A DNA stretch of 64,000 nucleotides from Miscanthus floridulus (lineage: Eukaryota; Streptophyta; Magnoliopsida; Poales; Poaceae), in contig NC_089584.1 in the NCBI RefSeq assembly GCF_019320115.1, positions 103,965,111 to 104,029,110 of the forward strand, given 5' to 3'. How positions within the stretch are numbered: the first letter of the stretch is position 1; each line of letters starts with the position of its first letter. The position numbers and the translations under genes are program-made. The notes beneath the pieces were generated by a model. That model saw only the letters and a list, made by a program, of their open reading frames with translations. It did no database searches and was not told the DNA's origin. This document shows, one piece after another, positions 1 to 10,090 of this stretch.

Positions 1-544
1 CGCCCCATTCCATCCTGGCAAGCAACATGATCAATAGGTACCCCTGACAAAAGTCGTGCGGGGGGTTAGGCAGCACAGTGTCGGCCTGCTCAACGTTGTC
101 GATGACGTGAGCTCCTAAGTATGGCCCATCGTGGCCATGAGTCATGTCAAGATGTGCCCGCTCCCTTTCTGGTGTTAGAAGTTTGACCCCGGGTCCATAC
201 TCTTATATCCGTAGTGGTTGGAGATGGTGCGTGCCTCCGCCTAAGACCGAATTTGTTCCCTTAGGGTCGAGCGAGGAGGAATCCCCCCTCAAGGGGTTGA
301 GTGAGGTGGGATCCCCCTTGAGGGATCGAATGAGACAGAGCCCGTGCCCTCGGGGTCGGGTGAGACGGAGTCCACACTCTCTGGGTCGGATGAGACGGAG
401 TCCACACCCTCAGGGTCAGGCAAGACGGAGTCTGCACCCTCGGGGTCAGACGAGATAGAGCCCGTGCCCTCGGGGTTGGGCGAGTTAATTGTTCGTGTCC
501 ATTAGCCTCCTTCTTCTGGGTATCCCTGATATCAATACCCGATA
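1..544 (-). repeat. 3' LTR of the outer Tat-like element (partial)
   Basis: This stretch aligns by eye with 24277-24809. Shared landmarks are the 30-bp tandem array and the edge (TATCGGGTATTG on minus, against TGTCGGGTATCG in the other copy). The first terminal TG has become TA. The rest of the LTR is left of the window. Confidence 0.85.
269..484. repeat. 30-bp tandem repeat array, 7 units plus a 6-bp remnant
   Basis: Units follow the pattern GAGACGGAGTCC-acccTCGGGGTCG. Seven full 30-bp units end in a partial unit GGCGAG at 479-484. The sister array in the other LTR (24564-24749) has six. The short proline/arginine-rich reading frames over this array are by-products of the repeat and are not treated as genes. 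Confidence 0.85.
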
Positions 545-558
545 GTAGCCCCCAAGCC
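545..558 (-). other. Polypurine tract of the outer element
   Basis: On minus the sequence GGCTTGGGGGCTAC directly precedes the LTR start. G-rich tracts of this form prime plus-strand DNA synthesis in Tat-like elements. Confidence 0.7.
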
Positions 559-1590
559 TACAAAGGAGTAGGATACTCCTTTGAAGTCTTTTTAGATGGA
601 AGGACTCTGAGGGCCTTGATCTCTCTTTGCGGGCCTCAGGATGTCTTGGTAGGGTTGTGATTCCTTTCTGTTGTGATTGGACTCTTTGGGAGAACACAGC
701 TGTGGGGTTCGAGGTCTGGAAAACATTTCTCTTGATTCCGATTCCTCCCTATGATCCAATCGATCTATAATTGATATAAGACCACATACTTAGTCTCCTT
801 GTGGGTCCAACTTCCTCTGAGCCCTAGCTTGTAGCAGGGGTCCGGTCGAGGGGTTAGCTCGTCTTATGGTCATCCCCCCTCAAGCATTTTTTTTGATAAA
901 AACGGAGGGGCTGAGACATGCCATGTTTTCTTTGATGGACGAATCATGGAGCTCGGTGAGCTATTAACGGGATAGTTTGAGTGGGGCCTCGGCTTCCCAT
1001 TCGTGGGGGTCTGGCATGGGTCAGCTGGTGACCGACTCTAGATTTTTGACGACCAGTCCATATAGTTCTTGGATCCGTTCGACCGGTCCTAAGGGCTCAT
1101 TGCCTTTCTTCGAGGAAAAACCATGGACCGTGCTCTAGCCAAGACTCAAACATGGGTCGAGATGACCGTGGCACTTGTGCACCTAGGTGTTGGTGGCTAA
1201 CAGGCCCATCCTTAACCACCCCTCACTCTAAAGGTGCCCTACAACAATTGTGAACCCATCGATGGGCCAACATTCAAACTCCTGGGCCTTAATGGGTCAT
1301 GGGAGCGTTTTTAGCTCTGTATCCCTCCTTACCTATGGTGGTTTTTGGCCCATCACGAGGGCGAACCATTGTCCTATGCACCCTTCGAGGGGGCGGGCGG
1401 GGGTGGCATGTGCATGGCTCCTGGAGAGGTGAAGTGATGAGGCATGGTAGGCGCCTCGATCGAGGCAGACGGTTTGCCTCTCGCTCCACCTTCCCCTATA
1501 ACTTGGGGTTTCTCTCTTCATCTTTAATACGCCTAACCACAGCCACGTCCTCACTGCTTCTCCACTGCAAGCACTTGGATCTCTCACTCT
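559..1590. other. Non-coding interior of the outer element, between PPT and antisense ORF
   Basis: I see no convincing coding sequence. Short open frames on both strands overlap each other and resemble nothing recognised. In plus orientation this is the region upstream of the antisense ORF and could hold its promoter and leader; no TATA box was identified. Confidence 0.5.
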
Positions 1591-3170
1591 CGACTTTTGT
1601 CACCGATGAAGTTCTCATTCCTTAGCCCTTGCTTCCCATGGAGTCGTGGTATCACTCTAACATCACCCATGCACACATGGAGGGCCTTGTCAAGCGCGGT
1701 CTTCTCTGTGGGAGAAGTGAGGCAGTGGAGTGGCTCATGCCTAGTCATGAGGAGGTGTCGGCATCACCCGACGGCTATGTCATGTCCTTCGTGCCCTTCC
1801 ATGAGCACGGACTCATGATTCCCCCCCCACCCATTCTTCTGGGGAATGCAGCACCACTACCCGATTGAGTTGTAGTAACTGAATCCCAATGGGATCCAAC
1901 ACATCATGGCCTTCATCGTGTTGTGCGAAGGGTATTTGTGGATCGAACCCCACTTTGAGCTATGGAAGTACTTCTTCTTCGTCTCCCTACACAAGAAAAG
2001 GGAGAGAAGTGGGGACCTATTGGTGCCGATGGGATGCGTAGGTATCTATCTTTGGGGCCATCGGTCTACCGAGTACATGACCTATCCGCTGTCAAGGTCC
2101 AACAAAGGATGGCACGTGCTCAGGTTCTACGTGAAGAATGATGCTGCCACCCCCTTGCCGGACTTCACCGGGCGCCTCATCGAAGAGGCGCCGCAGGTGT
2201 GGTCGTGGGGATCTCCTGAGAAGGAAAAGAAGAGGATGAGCGATATCCTTGACACCATCGCATTCCTAAAGAGCCACGGCCTTCACGGGGCTGGTGTCAT
2301 CGGGGTGTATCATGTGAGGAGGGTGGCGCCGCTGATGGCGCCTGCCCTCCCGCTATACGGGATGACACCCGGCGCGCAGCTTGATGGGACGGTGCTCACC
2401 TAGGGACCGCTCTACGATAGCGAGGTCGCGCAGCACATCAAGGAGGCGATAGAAGAGTCCGATGCCGTGTTCCCATCCTAGGACATCCCATGATGTGGCT
2501 GAACGCGGGATTCATCGAGCTGCTAGTTTGGTTGGGCTTTCGGGCCCCCGTCACGCCGTTGCTAGAGCAGGCGTCCACAAAGGTGGTGAACCACACCGCA
2601 GATGAGAAGAGGAAGAAGGAGAAGGATGACAAGAAGGTGAAGCAATCGGCGAAGGAGCAGGCGAAGCTGAACTGAGGAAGGTGGCGGTAAGGCTTGGAGG
2701 AGGAGGAAGAAAAAGAAGAAGAAGGAGATGGCTCTGGGTCGCCCATCCAATGGGACAAGCTAGGAGGAGGGGACGAAGACCCATCACTGCCATAGGCAGG
2801 GCCTTTCCTATGGCATGCCCTAGGGCAGGACGGGGAGGACATGCCCCCATAGTTGGTGGAATCAAGCCACCCTGCTCCATCCGGGCCTTCCTCGGCGCCC
2901 TCGGAGCCAGCGGGAACCGACCGCTCCGCTCCATCCGGATCCTCCGAGGTGCCCCCAGAGCCAGCGGTAACTGACTGCTTTGCTTCAATTGGGCCCTCTG
3001 AGTAGCGGGAGGGCTCGAAGCGGCAACACACTGACAAGCCGTAGCTGGGGTCAGGTGGACCGACCCCAAAACGTCATCATTCGGTGGCGTCGAGGTGAGT
3101 TAAGAGTTTTTTCATCCTTTTGTTCTAATGAATTTTTGCCATAAACTAACCATCATGTCCTTCCCAGCGT
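1591..3170 (+). pseudogene. Antisense ORF of the Tat-like element, N-terminal part ('putative gypsy type transposon' family), degraded
   Basis: Open pieces at 1629-1868 and 1906-2403 read in different frames. The second contains the segment around NPNGIQHIMAFIVLCEG, then IEPHFELWKYFF, then SNKGWHVLRFYVKND. I recognise this pattern from the abundant grass family annotated as 'Putative gypsy type transposon' (Pfam PF04195, from memory, no search run). Two stop codons and a frame change sit before 1906, and a stop at 2401 is followed by Lys/Arg-rich low-complexity sequence. The gene is cut by the chromovirus insertion at 3175 and resumes at 18226. It runs opposite to gag of its host element. Function in the family is unknown. 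It is not intact and should not be counted as a host gene. Confidence 0.7.
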
Positions 3171-3175
3171 TGGAG
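3171..3175. other. Target-site duplication TGGAG, left copy
   Basis: TGGAG immediately precedes the LTR start TGTAACACC and is repeated exactly at 18221-18225 after the right LTR. A 5-bp duplication is normal for Ty3/gypsy integration. Confidence 0.95.
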
Positions 3176-6100
3176 TGTAACACCCCTGGTGTTTAGCTTC
3201 CACTTTTGCACTGCATTTCATAAACATGAGCATCATGCATCCATTCGTGAACTTATAGCACATGAAACATAATTTTGAAACATTGCAACGTGTTATATAT
3301 TTCATGTGTGTTGTTCTTTTATGAAATGTAAAGTGTGCAACACTTAAGTGCAACATGTGCCACTCACTTAGTGAAACAAGATTAGTTAATACTATGCAAC
3401 AAGATCATGAAACATGTGAAACATGACTATGAAACATTTGCAACATTTCTTGTGTTTTTCATTATTTCAGTACATACCTTGATTGATTCTTGTGTGACCA
3501 ATGTATGGTATGGCTAGAAATGCTTGTAAGTAACTTAGTTACACATAGAATGTCTTTTGGAACATTGTTCATGTTGGTCACTTTGACTAATTAGTTTTCC
3601 AAGTCATGGTTTGACCAAATTTGACCCTTGAACCTTTTTATTTGACTGTTTAAAAAGTGTGGCTTAGGATATTTGCATGTCTGAGCAACCTAAAGCAAAG
3701 ATGTAGAGAATTTTATAAGGAACAAACTTTGTTTAGAAGCCAAGTCATGAAAATGTGCACATGTTCAAAAATGGCCCACAAGTCAGTTTTGAGATCTAAT
3801 TTGAAACTCTGAAATTTTTCTAAGTGTTGTAACTGAGTTTCAGTTTCATGACCTCAACCTTGGCTTGATATAACTCGTGATCCATGGAGAATTAGCTGTT
3901 GATTTCTAAATAAAAGTTGTAGCCCTACTATAGCTCTACAACTTTCATGTTCATTATTTCTTCTAACTCGTCTTGGTTTAGGAGTTAATCGGTGTTAAAC
4001 TTGCCCTGTTAGTCGGCACCTTTGAGCTCTGAATCGAAAAAATTTAGACATCTACAGTGTTCACCGATTCAGAAACCAGCCGACGCGTGGTGACACCCGT
4101 CGCCGGCCATCTGACCGCGCGGCCACGCGCCGCGGACGCCCTGGCAAGGCCAGCCACGACGGGCACACTAACACGCGCCTGACCGACCAGTGCACCAGCT
4201 CAAATTTTCATTTGCATCGCCTCCACCGCAAGCAGCGACCGAGCTCAGCGCCCCGCCATTGCTGCCGAGCGAGCTTCGCCGTCGCCGAGCTCGCGAACCA
4301 CTGCAAAAACGCGAACTCCGTCTTCACCATAGCTCCGCCGTGTCCTCCTCTACCTTCTCCACCTCCTAGCTGCGCCGTTCGTGCTTTGGTAAGGTCACAG
4401 TGACCATTTCCGCCGTCACCGCCATGGGCGTGACCTCGCCGGAGATGAGGCCGCCGTGGCCGGGGTAGCTAGGAATCGTCCTGTCCCTGTTTCTTTGCCG
4501 TGTTAGCACCGTGGCGACTTCTGGTAGCTCACGCCATGCTCGGTTGAGCTAGCCGTGGCTTGCCATCGCCGGCAGCTCACGCCGGAGCTCTGCCGTGCCG
4601 CCATCACCGGCGACAAGCCACCTCCGTTAGGTCATAGCTCGAGCTAGTCGCACCAATCGATTCACCGCATCACGTAGATCATGTAGGTAACCCTGGTGTC
4701 ACCGGAGCTCTCGCCGTCGGCGAGCTACGCCATCTTCCGTGCGTCGCAGCCGCCTCCTCTGCTTTGCTGTCGCTGACCAGTGGGGTCGGCTGACAGCCGG
4801 GTCCCACACGTCAGTGGCTGTTGTTCTTAAGGATAGTTCAAATTTTTAGTTTTGAGTGTTGATTTGATATTTTTGGTATCTCCTGTTTTGTAGATCCAAA
4901 TTGGGTGGTTCCAATTTTGTTAGACTCACTGTGAGGTCTAGTATTTAAGAAAAATATATCTTGAGCATATTATGTAGAAATTTTGGGATGAATTAAATAG
5001 GAACTTGAAAATGTGTTTTTGAATAGCATGCAAACTTGTTTAAATCATATCTTGAGTTTCTGTGATCCAAAAATTATGAAATTTTGTGGGTAAGCTAGTA
5101 TTGTATAGTAGAAGCTCTGGTTAAAATTTTAGAGTCATTGCATGTGTAGTTTTTGAGTTATAGATTTTCCTTTTATCATTAGTAGATACTTGGGTGAATT
5201 TTAGTAAATTATTCTAGGAATCCTATGGCCATGAAACTTGGTAGGTAGTATCTTGAGTACCTTATAGATGCTAGGAAAAATATGAAATCTGTTGCTTGAC
5301 ACTTTTCACTAAGGTTTCCTAATTATGCCATTTTAAGCCATTCTGCCTTACCATTTTTGTGTAGGATTGTTATACTTACTCAAATGGTGTGAAATTTTTA
5401 TGGTAGTCTACTTAGAGCATGTAGTGTCTACTGTAATTTTTGTAGAATTAATGGGGCAGTTTTCATATATGTTTACTATTTCCCCTAATTAATTAAATAA
5501 ATTAAGAAATGGATTAAAAGAAATGTTTTGGTGATGAACCCCCTACTTTCTGGTGTTCTTGTGATATGTGTGATATATCAGTAAAGTTAGTTTTGTCCAA
5601 TTAAGTGTTTATATCATAAGTTAGTAATTGATTGTTTGCATTATGTCCCTCTGGACAGATCTGGGGACTTTGAAAAGTTCCCCATGATATTTTGGTTTTC
5701 TGTGAATGAGTTGAATACAAGAGTTGTAGATAAATTAGGTAGCTAGCTCCTGTCAAAATTTGAGGGCATTTGGCCCAGTAGTTTAGAAACTACAGCTGTT
5801 TAAAGTTAGGTTGCAGTTTTTGCTGATTCTCTGCCTGGTGAGGATAGACTTCTGTTGATTGATGAATTCGACCTGGTAAAGGTTTGAATCATGCTTTGAG
5901 GTCTGAAAATGTATTGTAGACAATTTTATAAGCTTTCCAGATTGTCTTGTTGCATATCAATTGGATTTATAAATCTTCAGTTATGACTAGTTTACTGCAC
6001 CGCTACATAGTATTCATTTTGCTGAAATACAAATGCTTGAATGTATGTTGTTGCAAGGTTCTCGTTGATTGTTTAGGGGTTAGCCTAACTTAAGAATATG

Positions 6101-6196
6101 CTTAGGTGCAGGTGCTAGGTCATTAACGGAAGATGAGCAATTATACCTTAGGTTGTATAAACGTGGTAAGTGAAAGTGATTTGAATAGGGCTTAAG

Positions 6197-6514
6197 TTGG
6201 AATATGCAAACTACAGCGAACATGTGCATTCCCCGAGCATCCCCGACATTCGTACATGTGCATCCATGATATTTATCTTGCGCATTCATGCAATAGGTGT
6301 GCCGGAGGGAGTGACATTGCTGGAGTTCGAGGGAGCCAACCAGGAGGAGGAACCCGAGGTGCAGGAAGCCGACGAAGCAGTCGCCGCGGAGGAATTGCCC
6401 GAGTGCCCTGACCACCAGCCTTCCTCGTTCCTGAAAGGCAAGCCCCGGAGCATATTAAGCCTCCTATGTTTTTACAAATACATTGAGTATCTTTTATTGT
6501 TGATGATGCATTAA
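6197..6514 (+). other. LTR-internal small ORF, 105 aa, function unknown
   Basis: The frame encodes a central acidic stretch (residues about 43-70, with QEEEPEVQEADEAVAAEE) followed by basic and hydrophobic tails. The 3' LTR has the same frame at 16485-16802 with one amino-acid change near the end. The related element has a different acidic frame at the same relative place (27747-27989), and both end near the shared nucleotide motif GGCAAGCCCCGGAGCAT. I do not recognise a domain. It could be an exon of a spliced LTR transcript or chance; the conservation of the 3' edge is the only support. Confidence 0.3.
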
Positions 6515-7468
6515 GTATAGGAATTGGTTGGAACCAATTGCTGCATTATATATCCTTCCTTGTCCAGATATCGCACTGGAATCCTATTTAAGTTCAGGAC
6601 GGGTTAAATGCTTAGCCATGCTTAGTGCGGTAGAAGTCAGGTGATTTCCTGTCACCTGCGAGCTTTAGGATGAGGTGGATCACGGTTGGCTATATTTGCT
6701 ATCGTGGAAAAGAACCATGTAAATAATGAATTAAGACCGGGCAGGGGTCTTGTGTAGGTTTGAACATAGTGACTCCGTCTGAGTCGTTTAAGGACCGATA
6801 CGCTGTACGTCCTCATGTCATGTTGAACGCAGCCTAACACTTAGCTGGCCGGATAAGTCGTTCCGACCGCGAAGCCTAGTAGCTCGATTCAGGCCGGGGA
6901 ACGCGAGCAGTGGCGGCACTCTAGAGGTAGTAAGGATGTACGGAGAGCCATTGGCATAAGTCCAAGGCGGGTTAGAGTCCCGAACGACCTTGGCAGAGTG
7001 GTTCTCTGAGAATGTCGATCTGTTCGGACTCACGACTCCTGAATCGTACCAAAGGTGACTTGTTTGCGACCCTGACGGGGGAAGCAGGGTTTGTGTTTAG
7101 GAATACCCCTCCAGCTGGATAGGAATCGATTCGAATCGCCGTCTCTCCCGGATAGTGAGAACTTGACTGAGCAGCGGCAACGTAGATTCAATTAATTTAA
7201 CGATATGGTTAAATGGATGATGATAAGGTTGCCACAATGAATACCTGATATGGTTATTAATGTTTGCACCCTAATAAAATGATTGCTTAGTACAGGTGCT
7301 AATATAGATGACAGGTTAATGGCTAAAAAGTTACTGCTAGTTCAGGTTAAGAGTTGATCATTATTACTTATGCTTTTCTGCAAAGAGAAAATGTCAGCCT
7401 AGCTCCACTACTTTAAGCTATGCATAATCCTTGGTGTCATTTGTTTGGTTTTCGACGGGTAAGTCTAG

Positions 7469-7490
7469 CTGAGTACATTCCCGTACTCAG
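7469..7490 (+). promoter_or_regulatory. Conserved LTR hairpin, 8-bp perfect stem (5' LTR of chromovirus)
   Basis: CTGAGTAC, loop ATTCCC, GTACTCAG. A splice-donor-like GGTAAGT lies 10 nt upstream and a TTGTTGCAG lies about 20 nt downstream. The same stem with another loop (ATTTGA) occurs in both LTRs of the second element. Confidence 0.6.
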
Positions 7491-7938
7491 GGTTTATTCC
7501 CTCTTGTTGCAGATGACCTCCTATATCAGGGATTCTGCAAGTATTGTCTCCACCCGGCGGGTGATGAGGACTAGATCATGGGCATGATCTCCTTTCTCTT
7601 ATCTGAATGCTTTTGCGGTCTGTGATCAGCGAACCAGTAATGTGTATTTGAACTCGGTGTGTGAGTTAAACTATTTGCTTCCGCATGTTTTACAAGACTT
7701 GTTTGTAATAACAATGACTCTGTGATGATGTAATCTATTTGCGAACATCTGTGAAATGTTGTAACGTACGATATGTTATGTTGGATTACTGTGATCTTGG
7801 TTGTATGCAAGTTGGTTTGAAATCCTTCGAGATTTCGGTTGACTACCGGGTTTATATGGGCTCAAGTTCGAGAATTTGATCGTTCCAGCGATTGTTTTTG
7901 TACTTGTGCTCTTATAAATTGGTCGGTTCTGTGACAGC

Positions 7939-7950
7939 TGGTATCAGAGC
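7939..7950 (+). other. Primer-binding site (initiator Met tRNA type)
   Basis: TGGTATCAGAGC, two bases after the LTR end. This matches the 3' end of plant initiator methionine tRNA used by many plant LTR elements. Confidence 0.9.
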
Positions 7951-9064
7951 TAGATTCAACATTAAACATGTCTTACGGCTATTTAAAACAAAAGTTTTTG
8001 TTGTAAAAATGGTTTTAAACTTATAATTATATATATAAGTGTTCAAAAATCAAAATTTTTATGGTATACTGGTGATCACATCCCTTATAGCCCACTTAAA
8101 GACTTCTAGGTGGCTTATATATAATTACTAACTTGGGGGAATTGATTGTCTCTATTTCGTCGTCCATGCGGCGTGATATTGCATGGATACCATTCGTTTG
8201 AATGGTAATGTATGGATCAATTGCCTCTACGCTAAGGTAAGTAGTGAGTTGTGAGAGCATGACCGTCCAACCGTCGGTCTAGGGGAGAGCTAGTTGTGGT
8301 TACTGGAGTATTTACATGTTGCATATATGTATATATGAACGTACTTAATTGTGGGTACATTTGTCGGGTAGCTTGGATACCGAAGTATATATATCGGGGG
8401 ATGTATATATGGAGAGTATCTTAGTACTACTTGTGTAATTAGCATTATATCTTGTTGGGTTGGGCTGCATTGAAGTTTTTCTGCAGGTACGCTAACAACG
8501 CACCGTGTAGATCGACTAGTTACCGCAAATTGAGAGAACGTATGTATGCCACCGTATAGTCCGCTAAAGCTTAAATTTTCTTAGGTTTGTGAGGACGTAC
8601 GGAACGAGCATGCATCATATTCACTCATGACATTCATCTTGCATTACTCCCTCCCTTATAATTGCTTATCCCAAGTATAAAGTGAAATCTCTCGGCAAGA
8701 AGTTAGAAGGAGAGGAAGACCCAGAAGAAGTCCAAGGTGTCTCCAATGTGGACAGTAATCACTTCGATGAGTAGTTCGTTAGCAAGTCTCACTAGTTAAG
8801 CTTTTGCAGTCATACTTGTGAAGTACCTCAATTCGCTCCCTTCGGGATGCGTATCGTAATGGAAGTTTAAAACTTGTCATGTTGGAATGCACTGCGTATG
8901 GCGCTAGTAATCTACTTGATGTTGTGGTGATTGGAGAATGAAATATTGCCTCGGTTTATTGTATGAAGTTTTCATTCTCGTCAGTAAATGCAGTTGGGCA
9001 CGATTATATTGTTCTTCTCCAATGTGCTGACATCATCAATAATTACTGGTTGCGCATTGTGCAG
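7951..9064 (+). other. Untranslated leader of the chromovirus with a probable intron
   Basis: There is no long ORF that ends at gag. Splice signals are visible: donor AG|GTAAGTAG at 8236/8237 and acceptor TTTTTCTGCAG|GT ending at 8486, giving a 250-nt intron. A second acceptor-like TTGTGCAG ends directly before the gag ATG at 9065. The leader up to about 8660 is clearly homologous to 29457-30180 of the second element, including both splice signals of the first intron. Confidence 0.6.
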
Positions 9065-10090
9065 ATGCCTCGTACTCATTCCACCGGTGCGAGTGATGAT
9101 GATGATCTTCCGCCACCACCACCCACACCAACGGAACTAATAGCAATGCTTGTGGAAGGACAGCGCACTATGGCCTGAGGCCCTCCGTACGATCGTGAAT
9201 CGTGATGGCCGTGGTCCACGCCAAGGACCGGATCCAAATCAATACAGTGATTTCAAGGATTTCCTTGACACGAAACCCCCAATCTTCAAGGAGGCTGAGG
9301 AGCCTCTACAAGCTGATGAGTGGTTGAATACTCTCGAGCAGAAGTTCCGTCTGCTCCGCTTGACTGAGGTACTAAAAACTGAGTACGCATCGCACCAACT
9401 TCATGGGCCTGCTGGCATTTGGTGGAGTCATTATCGGTCCACTATGCCTGCTAATGCCCAAATCACATGGGATCAGTTCAAGTCTGCTTTCAGGGGAAAT
9501 TACATTCCTCCTGGTCTTATGGCGATCAAACATACAGAGTTCATGAAGCTGACTCAGGGAAACAAGAGCCTGAACGAATACCTGCAAGCTTTCAACAACC
9601 TTGCAAGGTATGCTACCGAGTTTGTGGACACAGATGCCAAGAAGATTGCAAGCTTCAAGCGGGGACTTTAGCCCCAAACTAATGAAGACCATGGGAAATT
9701 GCAAGTGCGCTCATTTTAATGAGTTTGTGAGTGATGCTTTATCGCAAGAGAACAACAATGCTGTGTATGCTGCTTCAAAAAGTCAGTAAGAGGGCCTATG
9801 AGGCGGGTGCCTCACAATCTAAGGCTCCCATCGCACAAAGGGCTCCATTCCGTCCTCCAGCATTAGCCGCCAAGTTTCGCCCCCCGCTAGAAGAAGAATC
9901 CCGCCAAGACTGGGTTTCGCAAGGCATTTACAGTTGCTCTTCCCAAGGGCACTACCAGTCAGGGCAGTTCCAGGGCTCCACCAAGCAACATGCCAGTGCT
10001 GGAATTGCAACAAGACAGGCCACTGGGCAAGGGAATGCCCTTACCCTAAGAAGAATAATTACCAGGGTGGCCGTCTGGGACAAGTGAACC
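9065..10090 (+). pseudogene. gag: gag of the chromovirus, frameshifted
   Basis: Gag forms the virus-like particle. The start ATG at 9065 (MPRTHS...) is chosen because it follows a splice acceptor and begins the recognisable gag. The capsid-like segment lies at about 9180-9670 (motifs SDFKDFLDTKPPIF and WWSHYRSTMP). A CCHC zinc knuckle, C-x2-C-x4-H-x4-C ([14 protein letters not shown]), is at 9997-10038. The frame changes near 9175, near 9670, near 9780 and before about 9935, so no complete Gag can be made. A proline run follows the start. The remaining sequence is well conserved, so the damage looks fairly recent or partly due to sequencing error. Confidence 0.85.

Larger units (their letters stand above)
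3176..7936 (+). repeat. 5' LTR of the chromovirus (4,761 bp)
   Basis: It begins TGTAACACCCCTGG and ends GGTTCTGTGACA. Composition is uneven: AT-rich to about 4070, a GC-rich block at about 4075-4800 (rich in CCGCCG and GAGCTC motifs), then AT-rich again. A small acidic reading frame lies at 6197-6514 and a perfect hairpin at 7469-7490. It differs from the 3' LTR by scattered substitutions and about a dozen mostly 1-bp indels seen by eye. LTRs this long are rare outside Tekay-like, LARD-like and some Tat elements. Confidence 0.95.

Noticed and set aside
269..484. CRISPR-like array of about 30-bp units
   Set aside because: Units are directly adjacent without unique spacers, lie in a plant LTR, and have no cas genes nearby. 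It is a minisatellite.
1906..2403. 165-aa frame as an intact host gene
   Set aside because: It is one piece of a degraded transposon antisense ORF with stops on both sides and is split from its C-terminal part by the chromovirus.
3153..3356. Short minus-strand frame repeated at the LTR starts (also 13451-13648)
   Set aside because: It is present only because the LTR sequence is repeated; it crosses the LTR edge and has no recognisable protein feature.
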